In this document: positions 12,069-24,079 of the stretch, in pieces
How positions within the stretch are numbered: the first letter of the stretch is position 1
Layout: each line of letters opens with the position of its first letter
NCBI RefSeq assembly: GCF_017654505.1
Contig: NC_054534.1
Span: 17,105,193 to 17,169,192 of the forward strand
Length of the DNA stretch: 64,000 bases
Direction of reading: 5' to 3'
Source: Polyodon spathula
Lineage: Eukaryota > Chordata > Actinopteri > Acipenseriformes > Polyodontidae
The notes under the pieces: model-generated
Databases searched by the model: none
What the model was told of the DNA's origin: nothing
Seen by the model: the letters and a program-made list of their open reading frames with translations, nothing else
Made by a program: the position numbers and the translations under genes

Positions 12069-14133
12069 CATAATGAAATCAAACAATTGTAGGAAAACAG
12101 CGTGCTCAAATATGATCTGATATCCGCATGCCTAGCAGTGTTGTTCCAAGTGTCATTAAACAGTCTAGGGCTGCGGATTTTGGACCATATTTGAACACCC
12201 TGGAGTGTGTTATTGTGCTTATAAAATGGCACCCACACCCTTCTCAAAGTGAGTTGGTTCTGAAGTGAACCAGGCCTGGAACAGGTTAGAACATTTCTTA
12301 GCCAATGAGATTGCTCGCTGTAAACTTGCCATTATATAACTGCAAATAATCAAGACCCAATTTAATACGATCATAGGGTAAAAAAAAGAAAAAAATCACA
12401 TTAATTCTTGTATTGACCATCTGCCATTTTTATATATATGTATATATATATATAACTTTAAATAACCAGATATAACCTATTAATTCTCAGGCTGCCAAAT
12501 GTTTCCTGGCTACACATTTCCTTCAGTTGCTGCAATGGCCCAACACTGCTGAACGCTGCCTGCACTGTGGAGTGATAATGGGCCTGACCTCCTGTGCCTA
12601 CTGAGCTGATAACAGTTCTAATTTTACATACTGGCTCAGTTCAGCAGGAACAGGAGTCTGGCCCTAAAGCAGGAAGTCAAGGCAGCAGGGGATGGTATTG
12701 TTCAGCCATGCCATTGTAACATGAATGTATCTTTGTTAGCAGAGTATATCCGGTATGCATTATTGGAAAGCATCAAGAAAAGTGTAACTGTAATAAAACA
12801 AGTTGGTCATCAAATACAGGGAGTGGACTTACAGTGATGGTCCATTGTACTTAAAAGATCTTGTTTTTGTCAGTGGGTAACTACAGGGTATTCAGAATTT
12901 GAAACAACACATTTTCAATGGCTGTGTCTTTTGTCTGGTTTCAGTAAACTTTCTTTTTCCCACAAGGCAGCACTTCTGTGTCAGATAGCAACATCATACA
13001 ACATTGTATCTGCAAATCATCCAGCATCACCATGTCTCAAATCAATAATCTTTGCAAGCAAACAATGGACCATTGAGCAATTCCCAGAAACACCAGTGCA
13101 GAAAACACAAACACAACCATGGACATTTAAAACTATTGGTGTCTGTGGACTGCAGACTGAATGCTTGAACATTTCTGTGGCTCATTACCATTGATAGTTT
13201 TACTGTGCTTGAGATCTCTAAAATTATATCATTTTTGCAGCATTATAGTTTGCAGCATTAAATTATGAACCACCCAATATATTTATATAGAAGTAACACT
13301 GGACATTTTCTCAACTCTTAACTTTATCTTTCTTTTTTTTTTTTATTATTCACTGAACGTGTAAAAAATGTACTGCTATATCATCTCAACTTAGGTTGAT
13401 GTCACCTGCTTTAGAAGATCATACCTGAGGCACCTCGCTGAATTTACTTCAACTGTAAAGTCAATTCAGACTGTGACATCACAATCAGCCACTTAACAGT
13501 ATTCTCTTCATCAACCTTTTGTCTCTTTTTCAGTGAAAATCACAATGGACTAATAATAAAGGTTAGTCATGAACAGAAAAAAAAATTTAGCTGGATTTTT
13601 TAAATGTGTACATTAACAATAAAGCAGCATATAATAGTTATATGATGAGAGTCTGTATGGGTTATATTCGCCGTCCTATATCCCAATAATATAACATGTA
13701 GAATTAATAATGGAACAAAGGAGATGTTTAACCTGCCTTACTGTACACAAAGCTAAATGATTTTAACTAATAACATAGCAGAGAGCTGTAATGGAAGAAT
13801 CATAGTTGTGCATCTAATTCAGTTTTATGATTGTGTTTTTTTAGCTTCAATAAACAAAGAGATAATTTGAAATCTTTCAGTAAATCCTGGAAGTGCCTGG
13901 ATTTAATTGACTGGGACATCAAAGCAAAACATGTGAGGCTGCTAAAACAATTACTGGATAGATCATTCATTCATATCTGATCGTATTCCAGAGCCGCGGT
14001 CTTAAAGGCAGCACATAAAGGAAGGACCACAAGATGAGCCACTCGGCATTCAGCCTTAGAGCTCCAGCTAAGTTCCTGCTGCAGGACACTAGCTGTCATT
14101 TGTTTGGTAGGAAGTATATATATATTTGAAAAA

Positions 14134-14135
<2 letters not shown>
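12069..14135. other. Intergenic DNA
   Basis: No gene, RNA gene or transposon end recognised. Short TA-rich patches only. Confidence 0.4.
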
Positions 14136-14226
<91 letters not shown>

Positions 14227-14241
14227 TACTATCTATATATA

Positions 14242-14299
<58 letters not shown>
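14136..14299. repeat. (TA)n microsatellite
   Basis: About 160 bases of near-pure TA with a few interruptions. The ORF spanning it, a Tyr-Ile repeat, is an artefact. Confidence 0.95.
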
Positions 14300-14303
<4 letters not shown>

Positions 14304-15648
14304 TGTATTTCAATTTTTTTTTTTTTAGATGTGTAGTGTCCCTGGTTATCAAATAATCACTAATAAAATGTTTGTAAATGTTTAACAATGAATTCTGTGT
14401 GGTCCATATTGAGTCTTGTAAATGTTAAATCAGATGAACTGTGTTATTTACTCCAGGCACTGTGTGGCTACTGGGAAACCATATGGAAATATGTAGGTTT
14501 AAAAAATATATATTTATATTTTGATACATAAGCAATTTGGAATTTAAAGCCCTTCTTTTCCCAAAGTGCTTGGATCATGTTTACAATTAATACTGGAGCA
14601 TTCTGTTTGAAAGATGTCTTTTTAATGTGTTCCTTTTGACAGAAAAAAAAAAAAAAACAACTATCTGAAGGAACATCTCAAGGCTAATCCAGGGTGAAGG
14701 TGGTTCAAGTGTGAGTTTTTGACTGGTTGGATATTGATAAAATAGTTACCATCCAAAGCATAAGTACTACAAGTTGTTCTTTTTTTATTTGACTGTAATA
14801 AACAGTATCATATTTTTAAAAAATGAATAAAGGATACTACTGTACTGCCACTGTTCTATACCACCAACCCATATAAAGTACCCCTACTTTATATCCACAT
14901 CTTTTGACAAATTCCAACTGCAGACTATAAATCACAATATCAGCTGTTATACAATAGTTTCTATTGTCAGTGTATGCTCCTGCAGTCCATGTGATCTGGT
15001 TTAAAATGTTATAAAACCATATTCAGTAAACAGTTACACGATTTGCTTGCTATATACAGTATATGTCTTTATATCAGTGTCCAAGTAAAAACCAAAACCT
15101 GGCCCACAGCTGAGCACTGCTAGTTGTTGTCTAGTGGTAGGTAAATGTCAAACAGTGTGAATCAGCAGTATAAATATAAGAGATTTACTCAGGCCTGGCT
15201 GAGTCAGTCGCAAAGAATGCGGATACAGATGTCTGCTTCTTAAAGCTGTACTTGGCATCAATGGCTTGATTTTATACCACCCTATCATAAAAATTGCTGA
15301 AAACAATTCCCACCATTTGGTTCCTGCTCTAGTGGGAGTTTTAAAGATGAAACAGAAGAATATTCTGTCTGCTGAAGTGAAATGTATAGGGACATTGTTT
15401 ATTGTAAAACTAGAGCTTTTGTAATAGCTGACATATTTAGCCTTTTGTAGTACTTATTAAAAAAAATCTAAATTATAAAAGTAAACCTGAAATAAGAAGT
15501 ACACTTTGTAAATCTATATTGTACAATCACTAAATACATAAAATACAGTAGAAAGATAAAATATATTCAGTATTTAAGAAGCTCAGTCAGTTTTTTTAAG
15601 ATGGTCAAGATAAAGTCTATAGTCGTACTTATCTGGGCGAGTGCTTGC
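14300..15648. other. Intergenic DNA
   Basis: AT-rich with a poly(A) run near 14642. No feature recognised. Confidence 0.4.
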
Positions 15649-15653
15649 AGGAC

Positions 15654-16117
15654 TGTGGCAGTGTGCCCTGCCCATGTGTATTTTGTGTTATGTTGTGTGT
15701 AGTGTGTTGTGGTGTTATAATGTGGGATATTTAGCATGAGTATTAAGATATGTAGTTGCACAAATTAGTTCACGTGCTGGGATTCAAGTGAATAATTAAT
15801 TAGTAATTGAATCCCGGCACAAGTGTATATATAGATGCACGTTTCACTCACTCTGGGTTGTGTGTTCGAGAGTGGAGAACAGGAGACAAAAAATAATAAT
15901 TAAAATAACAATACTTCTTTGTGTATTGCTCGTCCACTGCCTGTTAGTCTGTCTGTTTGTTTTGGCTACCATGCCATTGGTTTTGATCAGTGTTTTGTTT
16001 TCTGTTTAAAACTTTTATTTGCAATAAACCAGCGCAAGCATGTGCATTCACCATTTCACCCCGCAGTACTGTGTTTCTTCCGGGTCTGACGTCACCACTA
16101 CAAGCCAGCTTGTGACA
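15654..16117 (+). mobile_element. Solo LTR, family 1 copy C
   Basis: Starts TGTGGCA and ends TGTGACA, flanked by a perfect 5-base duplication AGGAC (15649-15653 and 16118-16122). A TATA box (GTATATATAG) lies mid-element, a poly(A) signal AATAAA at 16023-16028 and a CRE palindrome at 16087-16094. At 464 bases it is shorter than its relatives, so it carries internal deletions. Orientation is set by the TATA box preceding the AATAAA. Confidence 0.9.
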
Positions 16118-16122
16118 AGGAC

Positions 16123-16890
16123 GCACACTGTTTTTATACATTTTTCTTCTATGGTGGTTTTGATGTCTCAGTGTTTGATGTCTCCGTTTTAATAAAAGCT
16201 TGTTACTCTTATAACATGAGAACAACTTGTTGGATATGACTTTTCACTTTAACTTTATAGATCAACAACAAACGTGTGTTTCTCTGAACAAAAAAACAAA
16301 GAATCCCCTATAACTATAAAGTTTATTCACCAAGGTATTGGTTTGAGACACAATCATTGGCAAGTTAAGAGCACCGGTAAGGTGTGTAAGGCAGCCACAT
16401 ACAGCAATTGTTTTGCAATCCTAATCGACTGCAGTCAATAGTACTTATGGCTGAATAAAAACTGAGAAATATGTATAGGAAACCCAATTCAGTTACAAAA
16501 CATAAAACTGTATACTTTTCTCTGTGAAACGTGTGTAAAAGTTAACAGGGTCAAAAATGCATTGCAGCAATATTACAAAACCCTCAATCATCTATTTCAC
16601 ATTTAAAACCGTTATTGTGGATGAAATTGTGGATGGGACAGTGCATGTTGAATCAGACCCCAATGGCTTGAAAAGGTAAGTCAAAAGCCTTTTGTTTCAT
16701 AGAAGAAGACTCTGCTTGTAGTGCTTATGTCTTTACAGTGGGAAGGAGTAGCTTTTTTCCCCCAAACTTAATAGCTATTATTTTAGGTGAATAAATATGT
16801 ATTTCATGTAAAACATTTCAATGACAACCAGATATATACAGTATACAGTGACACTTCCAAGAACATTTCATAATGAACAAGTTATTGTGT
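16123..16890. other. FANCC 3' UTR side and convergent intergenic DNA
   Basis: The sequence between copy C and the FANCC stop codon should contain the FANCC 3' UTR on the - strand. No unambiguous AATAAA was found on that strand close to the stop. Confidence 0.4.
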
Positions 16891-17031
16891 TTAAGCCTTG
16901 CATTTAAGATGTTCCTGAAGTAGCTTCAGAGTTCTGTGAGCTTTGTAGTCCATTAGTCCATAACTGTTTAGTCTGTGTTCAGCCCCAGCAAGCATGTCAG
17001 AAATTCCATTTAGTAAATTTCCATGTGTCAT
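16891..17031 (-). CDS. FANCC: FANCC exon 15 (last), with stop
   Basis: A 141-base coding part after a TTTCACAG acceptor, in phase 0. It starts MTHGNLLNGISDML and ends LLQEHLKCKA then TAA (16891-16893). It aligns without strain to the human C-terminus (MAHTAEITHEIIGF...). In human FANCC this end contributes to the helical C-terminal domain that contacts FANCE. Confidence 0.88.
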   Translation of the reverse strand: MTHGNLLNGISDMLAGAEHRLNSYGLMDYKAHRTLKLLQEHLKCKA

Positions 17032-17676
17032 CTGTGAAAAACAAACCAAAAAAAAAAAATACCTTAAAAAATGAAATACTTAATGAGTAGATATGTAAAC
17101 AGAAACAAGGAATCCCTGTGGAAAGGTACATGTAATCAACTGGCATGAAAACATCAAGTAAAATGGATACAGTATGTGAAAAAGCATGCCTTTGTTGATG
17201 TGGCTTGAGACTAAAACAATGCAAGCAGGGAAATGTGTTTTTTTTTTTTTATTTATTTTTTCTTTTTGGACAAAACCTATAATGGAACTGTATTGACTCT
17301 ATTGAGAGACCCACAGGAAATAGTTGTGTACCGAATATGAAGCTATTGTCTCAAAGTGTTATTTTAGGTCTGTCATACAGAAACAAAAAATTCCCATGAC
17401 AACAATGCGGCATCTACAGTATACTAGGTCCCAGGTTAAATGAAGGTACCACTCGATTTACATTTTGCCCAAGGGGTTTCCATAACACAAAAAATATCAA
17501 GTTACCATCTCCAAAGGTTTACATGATATTAGCAGTTGAAGTACAATATTACTGAATAGGTTTCATGAACTTAAAACATGCCACAGCCAAATTGATAATA
17601 GAAGCAAATAAAATATCCCTCTTTTTCCTTTGTCATACATGGTGCATGACTATCAAGTGTCAAATATTGTGCTTAC
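17032..17676. other. FANCC intron 14
   Basis: 645 bases, with a poly(T) run at 17238-17251. Nothing else recognised. Confidence 0.6.
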
Positions 17677-17876
17677 CAGATGGACAGCATCCTTTGCAAT
17701 TGTTTGTTCACCAGCAGAAAAGAGCAAGAAGTTCCGAAAGCGCTGATTAAACAGATATTTTGCGCCACTTTCTTTTGAGTTTGCTTCAGCAATGTCTAAA
17801 GACGTCTGAAGATGTGAGAAAGAGAGCATTGTACTGCTGAAGAGCACCTTCAGCTGATCACAGACTTTTCTTACAA
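17677..17876 (-). CDS. FANCC: FANCC exon 14
   Basis: A 200-base exon between GTGCAG and GTAAGC. It reads VRKVCDQLKVLFSS, later FNQRFRNFLLFSAGEQTIAK, ending DAVHL. The block RNFLLF-x-AGEQTIAKD corresponds to human LNFLLWAPGGHTIAWD. The exon begins with TT, the last two bases of a codon, so exon 13 must contribute one extra base. My memory of the human exon is 204 bases. Confidence 0.9.
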
Positions 17877-18672
17877 CTGCACAGGATTAAAGAAAAAGTT
17901 TACATGAGCTCAGTGCAGTCTGATCTGATTCACCCTTGCTAAGCAAACCCTGAGTAAAAAGAAACACTTTTGCGGTTGCCTGGACAGAATGAATAGTACA
18001 TGGGTAGACCCTGGTCTCTAAAAATTAGCTGCCCAGGGCACAGAGCCAGGATTTGTCTTTTTATAATAAAAGGAAATGAAAAAATCCCTGACAGAGGTGG
18101 TCATATCTGCACTGTGGGAAAAGGAACAGAAAAGTTCCTCAAGCAAAGATTGGTCAGACACAGATCAATACACTCCCATTGCAGTGCAATGCGGCCTTAA
18201 GTGATGAACCACTCTGATAAATCCCTTTGCGCTTCTCTTTTTCAACATCAGTACTTTATACAATAGAGGCCAGTTGAACAATTTGGCTTTAAATAAGCAG
18301 TTTCTTTTCAAATACACCTCCAACAGTGTGTGACAATCTCCTAACTGCATTTTGTCTTTAAAAAATAAAGTAAAATGATGGGTTTAGATCTAATTTAACA
18401 TTGAAACTGTGGTAGTATTGTATATGCCACTGATTAGATCAATGGAACACAATGTTCTTTTTATTTTCATTGTATTTTTATTTTGAGAAAACAGACAGCA
18501 TGATAGTATTAGACAGTTTGTTTCTCTATATAAAAACAATATCTAAACAAAAACATATTTAAAAACAAAAGTAACTGCGATGGTGGCCTTCATCTGACTT
18601 TCCTTAATAGGGGACAAAATGTTTATGACTCATATTCTGTCCCAACTGATCACAACCATCCACCACATAAAC
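17877..18672. other. FANCC intron 13
   Basis: About 0.8 kb with no recognised feature. Confidence 0.55.
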
Positions 18673-18851
18673 CTACCAGTAATTTGGTCCTCTGCTGGTT
18701 TTCGTTGTTTGGATGATGGTAAAACGCCAAAAGCCACAGTAGGGCCTCTGAGGTTTCTGCTTTTGATGCAATTAGCTGCTGTACAGCAATATCCACCCAG
18801 TCTCCACAATGGACAAGCAAGAACCAATTCTCAAAGAGGCCTCGTTGAGAT
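18673..18851 (-). CDS. FANCC: FANCC exon 13
   Basis: After acceptor TTGTTCCAG and one base completing the previous codon, it reads SQRGLFENWFLLVHCGDWVD, later EALLWLLAFYHHPNNENQQR. The human counterpart is GPFESWFLFIHFGGWAE...ALLWLLAFYYGPRDGRQQR. Two donors overlap. CTG|GTAGGT gives a 175-base exon, the human length, but then exon 14 opens with a stop. GTAG|GTTTAT, four bases further, gives 179 bases and a clean Val-Val-Val join to exon 14. The second is used here. Confidence 0.85.
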
Positions 18852-20009
18852 CTGGAACAAAATCAAACACACCGCGCATTTATCATTGAAACAATCGCAT
18901 TTACAGTTTCTACACAACCTTAAAATACAACTCTTCCCATCCCTTTCCTTTCTTTGTGCCAAGTATTTTAAATAAATAATTGAACAGCCTATTTCCCCTC
19001 ATTTGCAATTATTTTATTTAGACACAGCTGCGCTAGTTCCTGGTTGATGCTGATAAACTTTAGAGTTATTTAGTTTCACCATTAAATCCTTAAAATTCAC
19101 TTCTGCAACTCCGGCAGCTATTCATTATATTAATTTGGAGTTCGTTCCGCAAACTAATAGTTTCCCGACATTAGCATCTGTGAAAGAATGTAAAAGGTAG
19201 CCGCTGGGCAAAACTTTTTTTTATATAAGGAAATATAAACTAAATGGGTAGTTTTACTGACAGGGCATATATAAATCCTGAAGTGCTTGACTTGTGTTTC
19301 ATTAACAAACAAAAGTTGCCCACTTATTGCAGTCTCCCTATCTTTATCAAGTGGATGTACCTGCACTTTGGGTAAAGAAAAAAAGGCAGGGAGGACGAAG
19401 TGTGTTAGGGAATGTCTGAAGCCTCAGCAAATCCAGGGTTTCAACACCAAATGAAAATAATCCTATAACTGGCCCAAAGTCTCATTTGAACTAAGAAGAG
19501 TTTGTAAATAAAACACTACAACTGGGAAATGTTGAAATGATTTAAAGAGCTGCAGCTTGTTGCCTGAAGAGAGAACTGAAGATGGATGGAATTTCCACAG
19601 CACTGCAGTAACTCAGAAGATTTTAGTTTTTTTTCTTTTCTTGGTATACTATTCCTAAATACTGATCTAATGAAGCTCTAATTGTAAAAATTGATTCCAT
19701 GTTGCAATATGCAGACAAAGAAAGTGTTTCCCAATGCCAATTTGCTTTCACATAAGCAACCACCACAGCTGTGAAATATTCTGTGGTCAAATGTAAAACT
19801 TGATGCCACGGCAACATTATATATTAACTTCCCATAAAAACAGATTTGTAAATGTACTCTGTGTGACTTTAACTGTTTTGATAATACCCCTTTGTAAAAG
19901 TGAAATATCACAGTTGAAGGGATATACAATAAAACAACAATGTGAAACAGGCACAATTAGAAAGAGTATGATTACGGTATAATATTTTATAAAGCAAAAG
20001 GTTGCTTAC
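18852..20009. other. FANCC intron 12
   Basis: 1.16 kb, AT-rich, no recognised feature. Confidence 0.55.
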
Positions 20010-20094
20010 CCTCCATTATCTTTGACCTTTATTGCCACTTTTAATGTCTCAACAATACACAGTAAATGTTGAGGCCACACTTTTGAGGGCACAT
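20010..20094 (-). CDS. FANCC: FANCC exon 12
   Basis: An 85-base exon between CCCACAG and GTAAGC. With the base carried over from exon 11 it reads DVPSKVWPQHLLCIVETLKV and ends AIKVKDNG. It aligns with human DIPRGHWLQTLKHISELL and is one codon longer. Both junction phases fit exons 11 and 13. Confidence 0.85.
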
Positions 20095-20335
20095 CTGTGG
20101 GAGAGAGAGACACACATAGGTAAGTAATTACCAAACGCCTACAGTACTAATTAAATGAAGAAACACACAGGATAGTTAGATAAGGTACTGTACTCAGTGT
20201 TCCAACTAAATTTAACCAATACTTAATGTGGCAAATACAATTGTAGAAATTATACTCCACCCCCAAAGCCACTTAAATGTATACATATACTGCACATAAA
20301 ATGTGTTTTTCATCATTTACACAGTTCTATAAATA

Positions 20336-20384
<49 letters not shown>

Positions 20385-21402
20385 CTACAGAGAGTACTAG
20401 AAAAAGAATATGGTTGTGTTAAGCTACCACAAAATTATACCATGCTGCATTTTGAAAGAACTAAATAATCTCCTTTCTAGTGTTTCCATTCTCCACACTT
20501 TCCAGGTGGTTTGCAAAACTGTTCATCCAAATTTGCACCATGCCCACAAAAATGTGAATTATAAACTGCAGTGCACTGAGAGCTATCAGGTAGTGAGACC
20601 TGTATGACGTAGGGTTAGTATTGTTAGTTAATGTTATTGGGAAGGCTGGATTTTTTCACTGTTTTCACGATTTCTGAGTAACCCTTGCCATATAAAATGT
20701 GAAAATACACATAATACACATACACATATACATATGTTTTGCATCACTTAAATAAAATACAGCAAACGTTTGCCTGATTGATGCCCTGCACTGTATTTAG
20801 GAACTTTCAGCCGGTTTTGTTTGCTTCCAGGTAAATAACTGAACACACTGCATAGAGCTGCACTATTTCTTTAAAATGTCTTCAACAAAAAAATAAAACA
20901 CCAGCTGCATCAAAGATTGGAAATATTTATGTAAATTGTTCGGTCTAGTAAAAGAAGGGGACATTCACATATTATTTTTACATGTATTTATAATTCCCTG
21001 AGGGTGAAAATAGAAAGAGTGGACATAAAAAATGAAATATTCTACAATTTCGCATTTACTGTTTTTCTGGTAAGCGTTTACATTTAGGAACATTTGTTGT
21101 ATAACAACTATTATGTTTAATCATGAAGTATCTATCAAATATGTGAAATAAGCCTTTTTTTTAAGTAAAAAAACACAGCCCTAGTTATTGGACTTAAACA
21201 GAAAATTAAAATGACATGTTTATTTATTTCCCATGTCAAAAGCTCAGAATTAAAAAAAAAAACAAGCTGATAATCTAGGACATCAGCAAGTGAAGCAAAT
21301 ATATTCTACTGCACAACAACAATTGTGTCCATCGTACATTAAAACATGTTAAATGATCACACAAATCACAGATGTGGATCGAACCAGTGAAAAACAAAGT
21401 AC
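20095..21402. other. FANCC intron 11
   Basis: Contains an (ATA)n microsatellite at about 20336-20384. Nothing else recognised. Confidence 0.55.
20336..20384. repeat. (AAT)n trinucleotide microsatellite
   Basis: About 16 tandem AAT units. Confidence 0.95.
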
Positions 21403-21478
21403 CAGAGGGATGCTTTAGAAGTGCCATCAATAGAGGCTGTGGATTGTGGGGAAAGAAAGCCTTCAAGGGAGGCTTATC
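21403..21478 (-). CDS. FANCC: FANCC exon 11
   Basis: A 76-base exon, the human length, between a pyrimidine-rich acceptor ending TTTTTTAG and donor GTACTT. It reads DKPPLKAFFPHNPQPLLMAL and LKHPS. The human counterpart is [25 protein letters not shown]. Confidence 0.87.
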
Positions 21479-22059
21479 CTAAAAAAAAGAAGAATGAAAA
21501 AGGTTCAGAAGCAGAAGTTAAGATAATTAGTCAACCAATTATGTTAATGACCCTTTTACAGTGTAGTTTAATGGGCCACTGACAGAACATAAAAGGACAA
21601 TACATGAATAAACAGTTCACTACGGTATCCAGGCCCCTTAATTGCTCCTTAAAATGATTTTATTATCGAAACCAGCTGGGAGTAGAAAGCTAATTATTCA
21701 AATATTCAAATATATTGGAAAATGCTGGTGGGCTTCTTCACATGACAGGGGGCTTTGCAAAAAAGCATTGAATCCTAATATATGACCAGTCCTACGGTAA
21801 CTACACAGCACTTTGAGACACTGCACATATGAAGGGCACAATAAAAAATATAAGTTCTCTCACATCAAAATAACTTGTGGACAAGGAGGAGAAATAGCAA
21901 GCACATATTTTCCCAAGCAGCATCACAGAACAGTGAATCTATCCTCATAATACATTCCAGTATTTTCAGACATCCATGGGGATTGATGACCTGTTTCATC
22001 AAGGACAAAACCAGGCACATTTCAACCATTTGTGTATATGTGTAAATATGTTAAGTGTG

Positions 22060-22472
22060 GGGGCTCCTGAGTGGTGCATCGAGTAAATGCGCCCTATAGT
22101 CTGGACGTCGCCGGTTTGAGTCTCCCGAGCGCCGCCCAGGGGGAAGGAGGGCTCGGTCGGTCAGGGTGTCCTTGGCTCACCGTGCACAAGCGACCCCTGT
22201 GGTCTGGCCGGGTCCCTGCAGGCTTTTCTGTAAGCTCCCCAGAGCTGCGTTGTCCTCCGACGCTGTAGCTCTGGGTGGCTGCATGGTGAGTCTGCAGTGT
22301 GTAAAGGAGCTGGCGGCTGACAGCACACACTTCGGAAGAGAACGTGTGTTCATCTTCGCCCCTCCCAAATAAGTGCAGGGGTTGTAGCAGTGGGCTGAGC
22401 CTAAAAAAAATGGACATTGCTAAATTGGACAGAAAACAATTATTGACAACCACTAAATTAAAAAAAAAAAAA
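22060..22472 (+). mobile_element. tRNA-derived SINE
   Basis: About 410 bases starting GGGGCTCCTGAGTGGTGCA. It has an A-box-like TGGTGCATCGAG and a B-box GGTTTGAGTCT (22113-22123) at pol III spacing, a GC-rich body and an A-rich tail at 22460-22472. It is flanked by GTTAAGTGTG (22050-22059) and GTTAAATGTG (22473-22482), a target duplication matching at 9 of 10 bases. The body is of a type I recall from ray-finned fish genomes. Its tail end lies about 40 bases from FANCC exon 10. Confidence 0.85.
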
Positions 22473-22511
22473 GTTAAATGTGCAGTAATCTTTCAAGAGA
22501 CTGTACTGTAC

Positions 22512-22611
22512 CTGTGCTTCCCCATAAGGCAGTGCCTGAATGAAGCTCCGAGTAAACATCTGTATGGGTGTCTGTACTAAAAGGTTTCCATCAGACTCCA
22601 GTAGTATGTTC
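22512..22611 (-). CDS. FANCC: FANCC exon 10
   Basis: A 100-base exon, the human length, between GTGCACAG and GTACAG. After one base completing Arg it reads NILLESDGNLLVQTPIQMFT and RSFIQALPYGEAQ. Human has [20 protein letters not shown] and QCFVEALEKASKQ. Confidence 0.88.
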
Positions 22612-22840
22612 CTGTGCACGAAGAGGTCACAATTAGACAGGTTAGACAAAGAATTCATAATACAATCAAAACTGGTATTTAAGACCACCTCTCAAGTCTA
22701 CTGTTTAAATACTGTAGCTGCTTTTTAATTAAGACAACTTGCAGGTTTGACTTAAGATATTTAATAAACTTAAGTGCGCATATAAGAGAACCAGGAAAGG
22801 GAACTGTTATAAAAGCATACTGGACAATGCAAACACTTGC

Positions 22841-23125
22841 TTTATTTATTTTTTAATCTTTATTTTATATAGTGCCTTTCATAGTGGACCACCATCACAA
22901 AGACCTTTACAAGATATGAGACTAGGGTGTGTGAACTGTGCATCAGCTGCAGAGTCACTTACAACAACATCTCACCTGAAAGACAGAGGTGGTTAAGTGG
23001 ACACAAGGAGGTTAAGTGACTTGCTGAGAGTCATATAATGAATCAGTGGCTGAGCTGGGATTTGAACCAGGGACCTGCTACTTGCAAGCCTGTTTCTTTA
23101 AATGCTGGACCACACAACCCCCTAT
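22841..23125 (-). mobile_element. CORE-SINE (MIR-like) with L2-type tail
   Basis: On the - strand it has an A-box-like TGGTCCAGCATTTAAAG, B-box GGTTCAAATCC and a core block GACTCTCAGCAAGTCACTTA followed by ACCTCCTTGTG. This core closely resembles the mammalian MIR core (GACCTTGGGCAAGTTACTTAACCTC). The 3' end GCACTATATAAAATAAA resembles an L2-type LINE tail. Family assignment rests on the core and boxes; exact ends are approximate. Confidence 0.75.
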
Positions 23126-23999
23126 TCTCAATGGTTCCTCAGTTTCAAGGAGCAGGATATGTATTATTTTCTTATCTAAAAAATCACACTAGCTGCTATT
23201 CTGTTATTTATTTATTTATTTTTTCCACCTCGGCCTTCAAACTTGGGGAAGGCCATATATGATGTATAGTATAGGGTTTGATTTTATTTAATGATTTAAA
23301 CAGTGGTGCACCTAATATCCTCTTTAAATATATAACCCCCAGGTAAATACATTTTATGATACTGTTCAGATTATTCAAGTAGACCTCTGTAGTGGGTATG
23401 TAAAGAAGATATGCTGCTAAGCAAACTGGAGAATGTGTATAACACTCTATAGATGCTCAACTGCCAAACAGTGAAAAGATAAACATTGCATTCACTCACA
23501 TTTTCACATTACACAAATTAGTATGCATTTGTTTTCACTGATTTATTAAAAGAAAAAACGTCTAAGGCCATGTCACTTTCAGTAATTCCACTGCAAATGG
23601 GAATCCCAGTTCAAATAGATCAAATCTCATTAGTCTTAAAAGACATCTAGCATATACCATCTAATTATAATGACAGAAATCAAAAGTATGTGCAGGCTAC
23701 TCCTTTTAATCCTATAGGATGAATATGTAATCTTGTTGCCCAAAGCAAACAGTAAATGTTGTTATTTTAAAAGTAGGTGGATATATCCTACTTCAAGAAG
23801 CCTCATATCTCATTCTCTTTTTCAGTGAGCAGGAGCAGTCAATTACCCAGACTTCATAAAGTAAGAATTCAGTTTGCTTTTGGTGCAGTTTCTGCTTTAA
23901 AGTTATAATACCATACCTTTGATTCCTAAAGTTTTTAGGTTCAGCTCTTTATTGAACTTATTCATATTTTAAACAGTTTAACCATTCTGTTACTATATT

Positions 24000-24002
<3 letters not shown>
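23126..24002. other. FANCC intron 9, unique-looking part
   Basis: No recognised feature. Confidence 0.4.

Positions 24003-24078
<76 letters not shown>
24003..24078. repeat. (TA)n microsatellite, left flank of Tc1 element a
   Basis: About 75 bases of TA directly abutting the terminal repeat of the Tc1-like element. Confidence 0.93.

Positions 24079-24079
<1 letters not shown>

Noticed and set aside
14104..14328. ORFs of Tyr-Ile, Cys-Val, His-Thr or Glu-Arg repeats (also near 33500-33700, 41306-41491, 56799-56990)
   Set aside because: They are microsatellites read as protein, with no codon or homology support.
16600..16676. Exon-like piece VIVDEIVDGTVHVESDPNGL before GTAAGT on the + strand
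   Set aside because: No acceptor in frame, no recognised protein, and no neighbouring + strand exon between the AOPEP stop and here.
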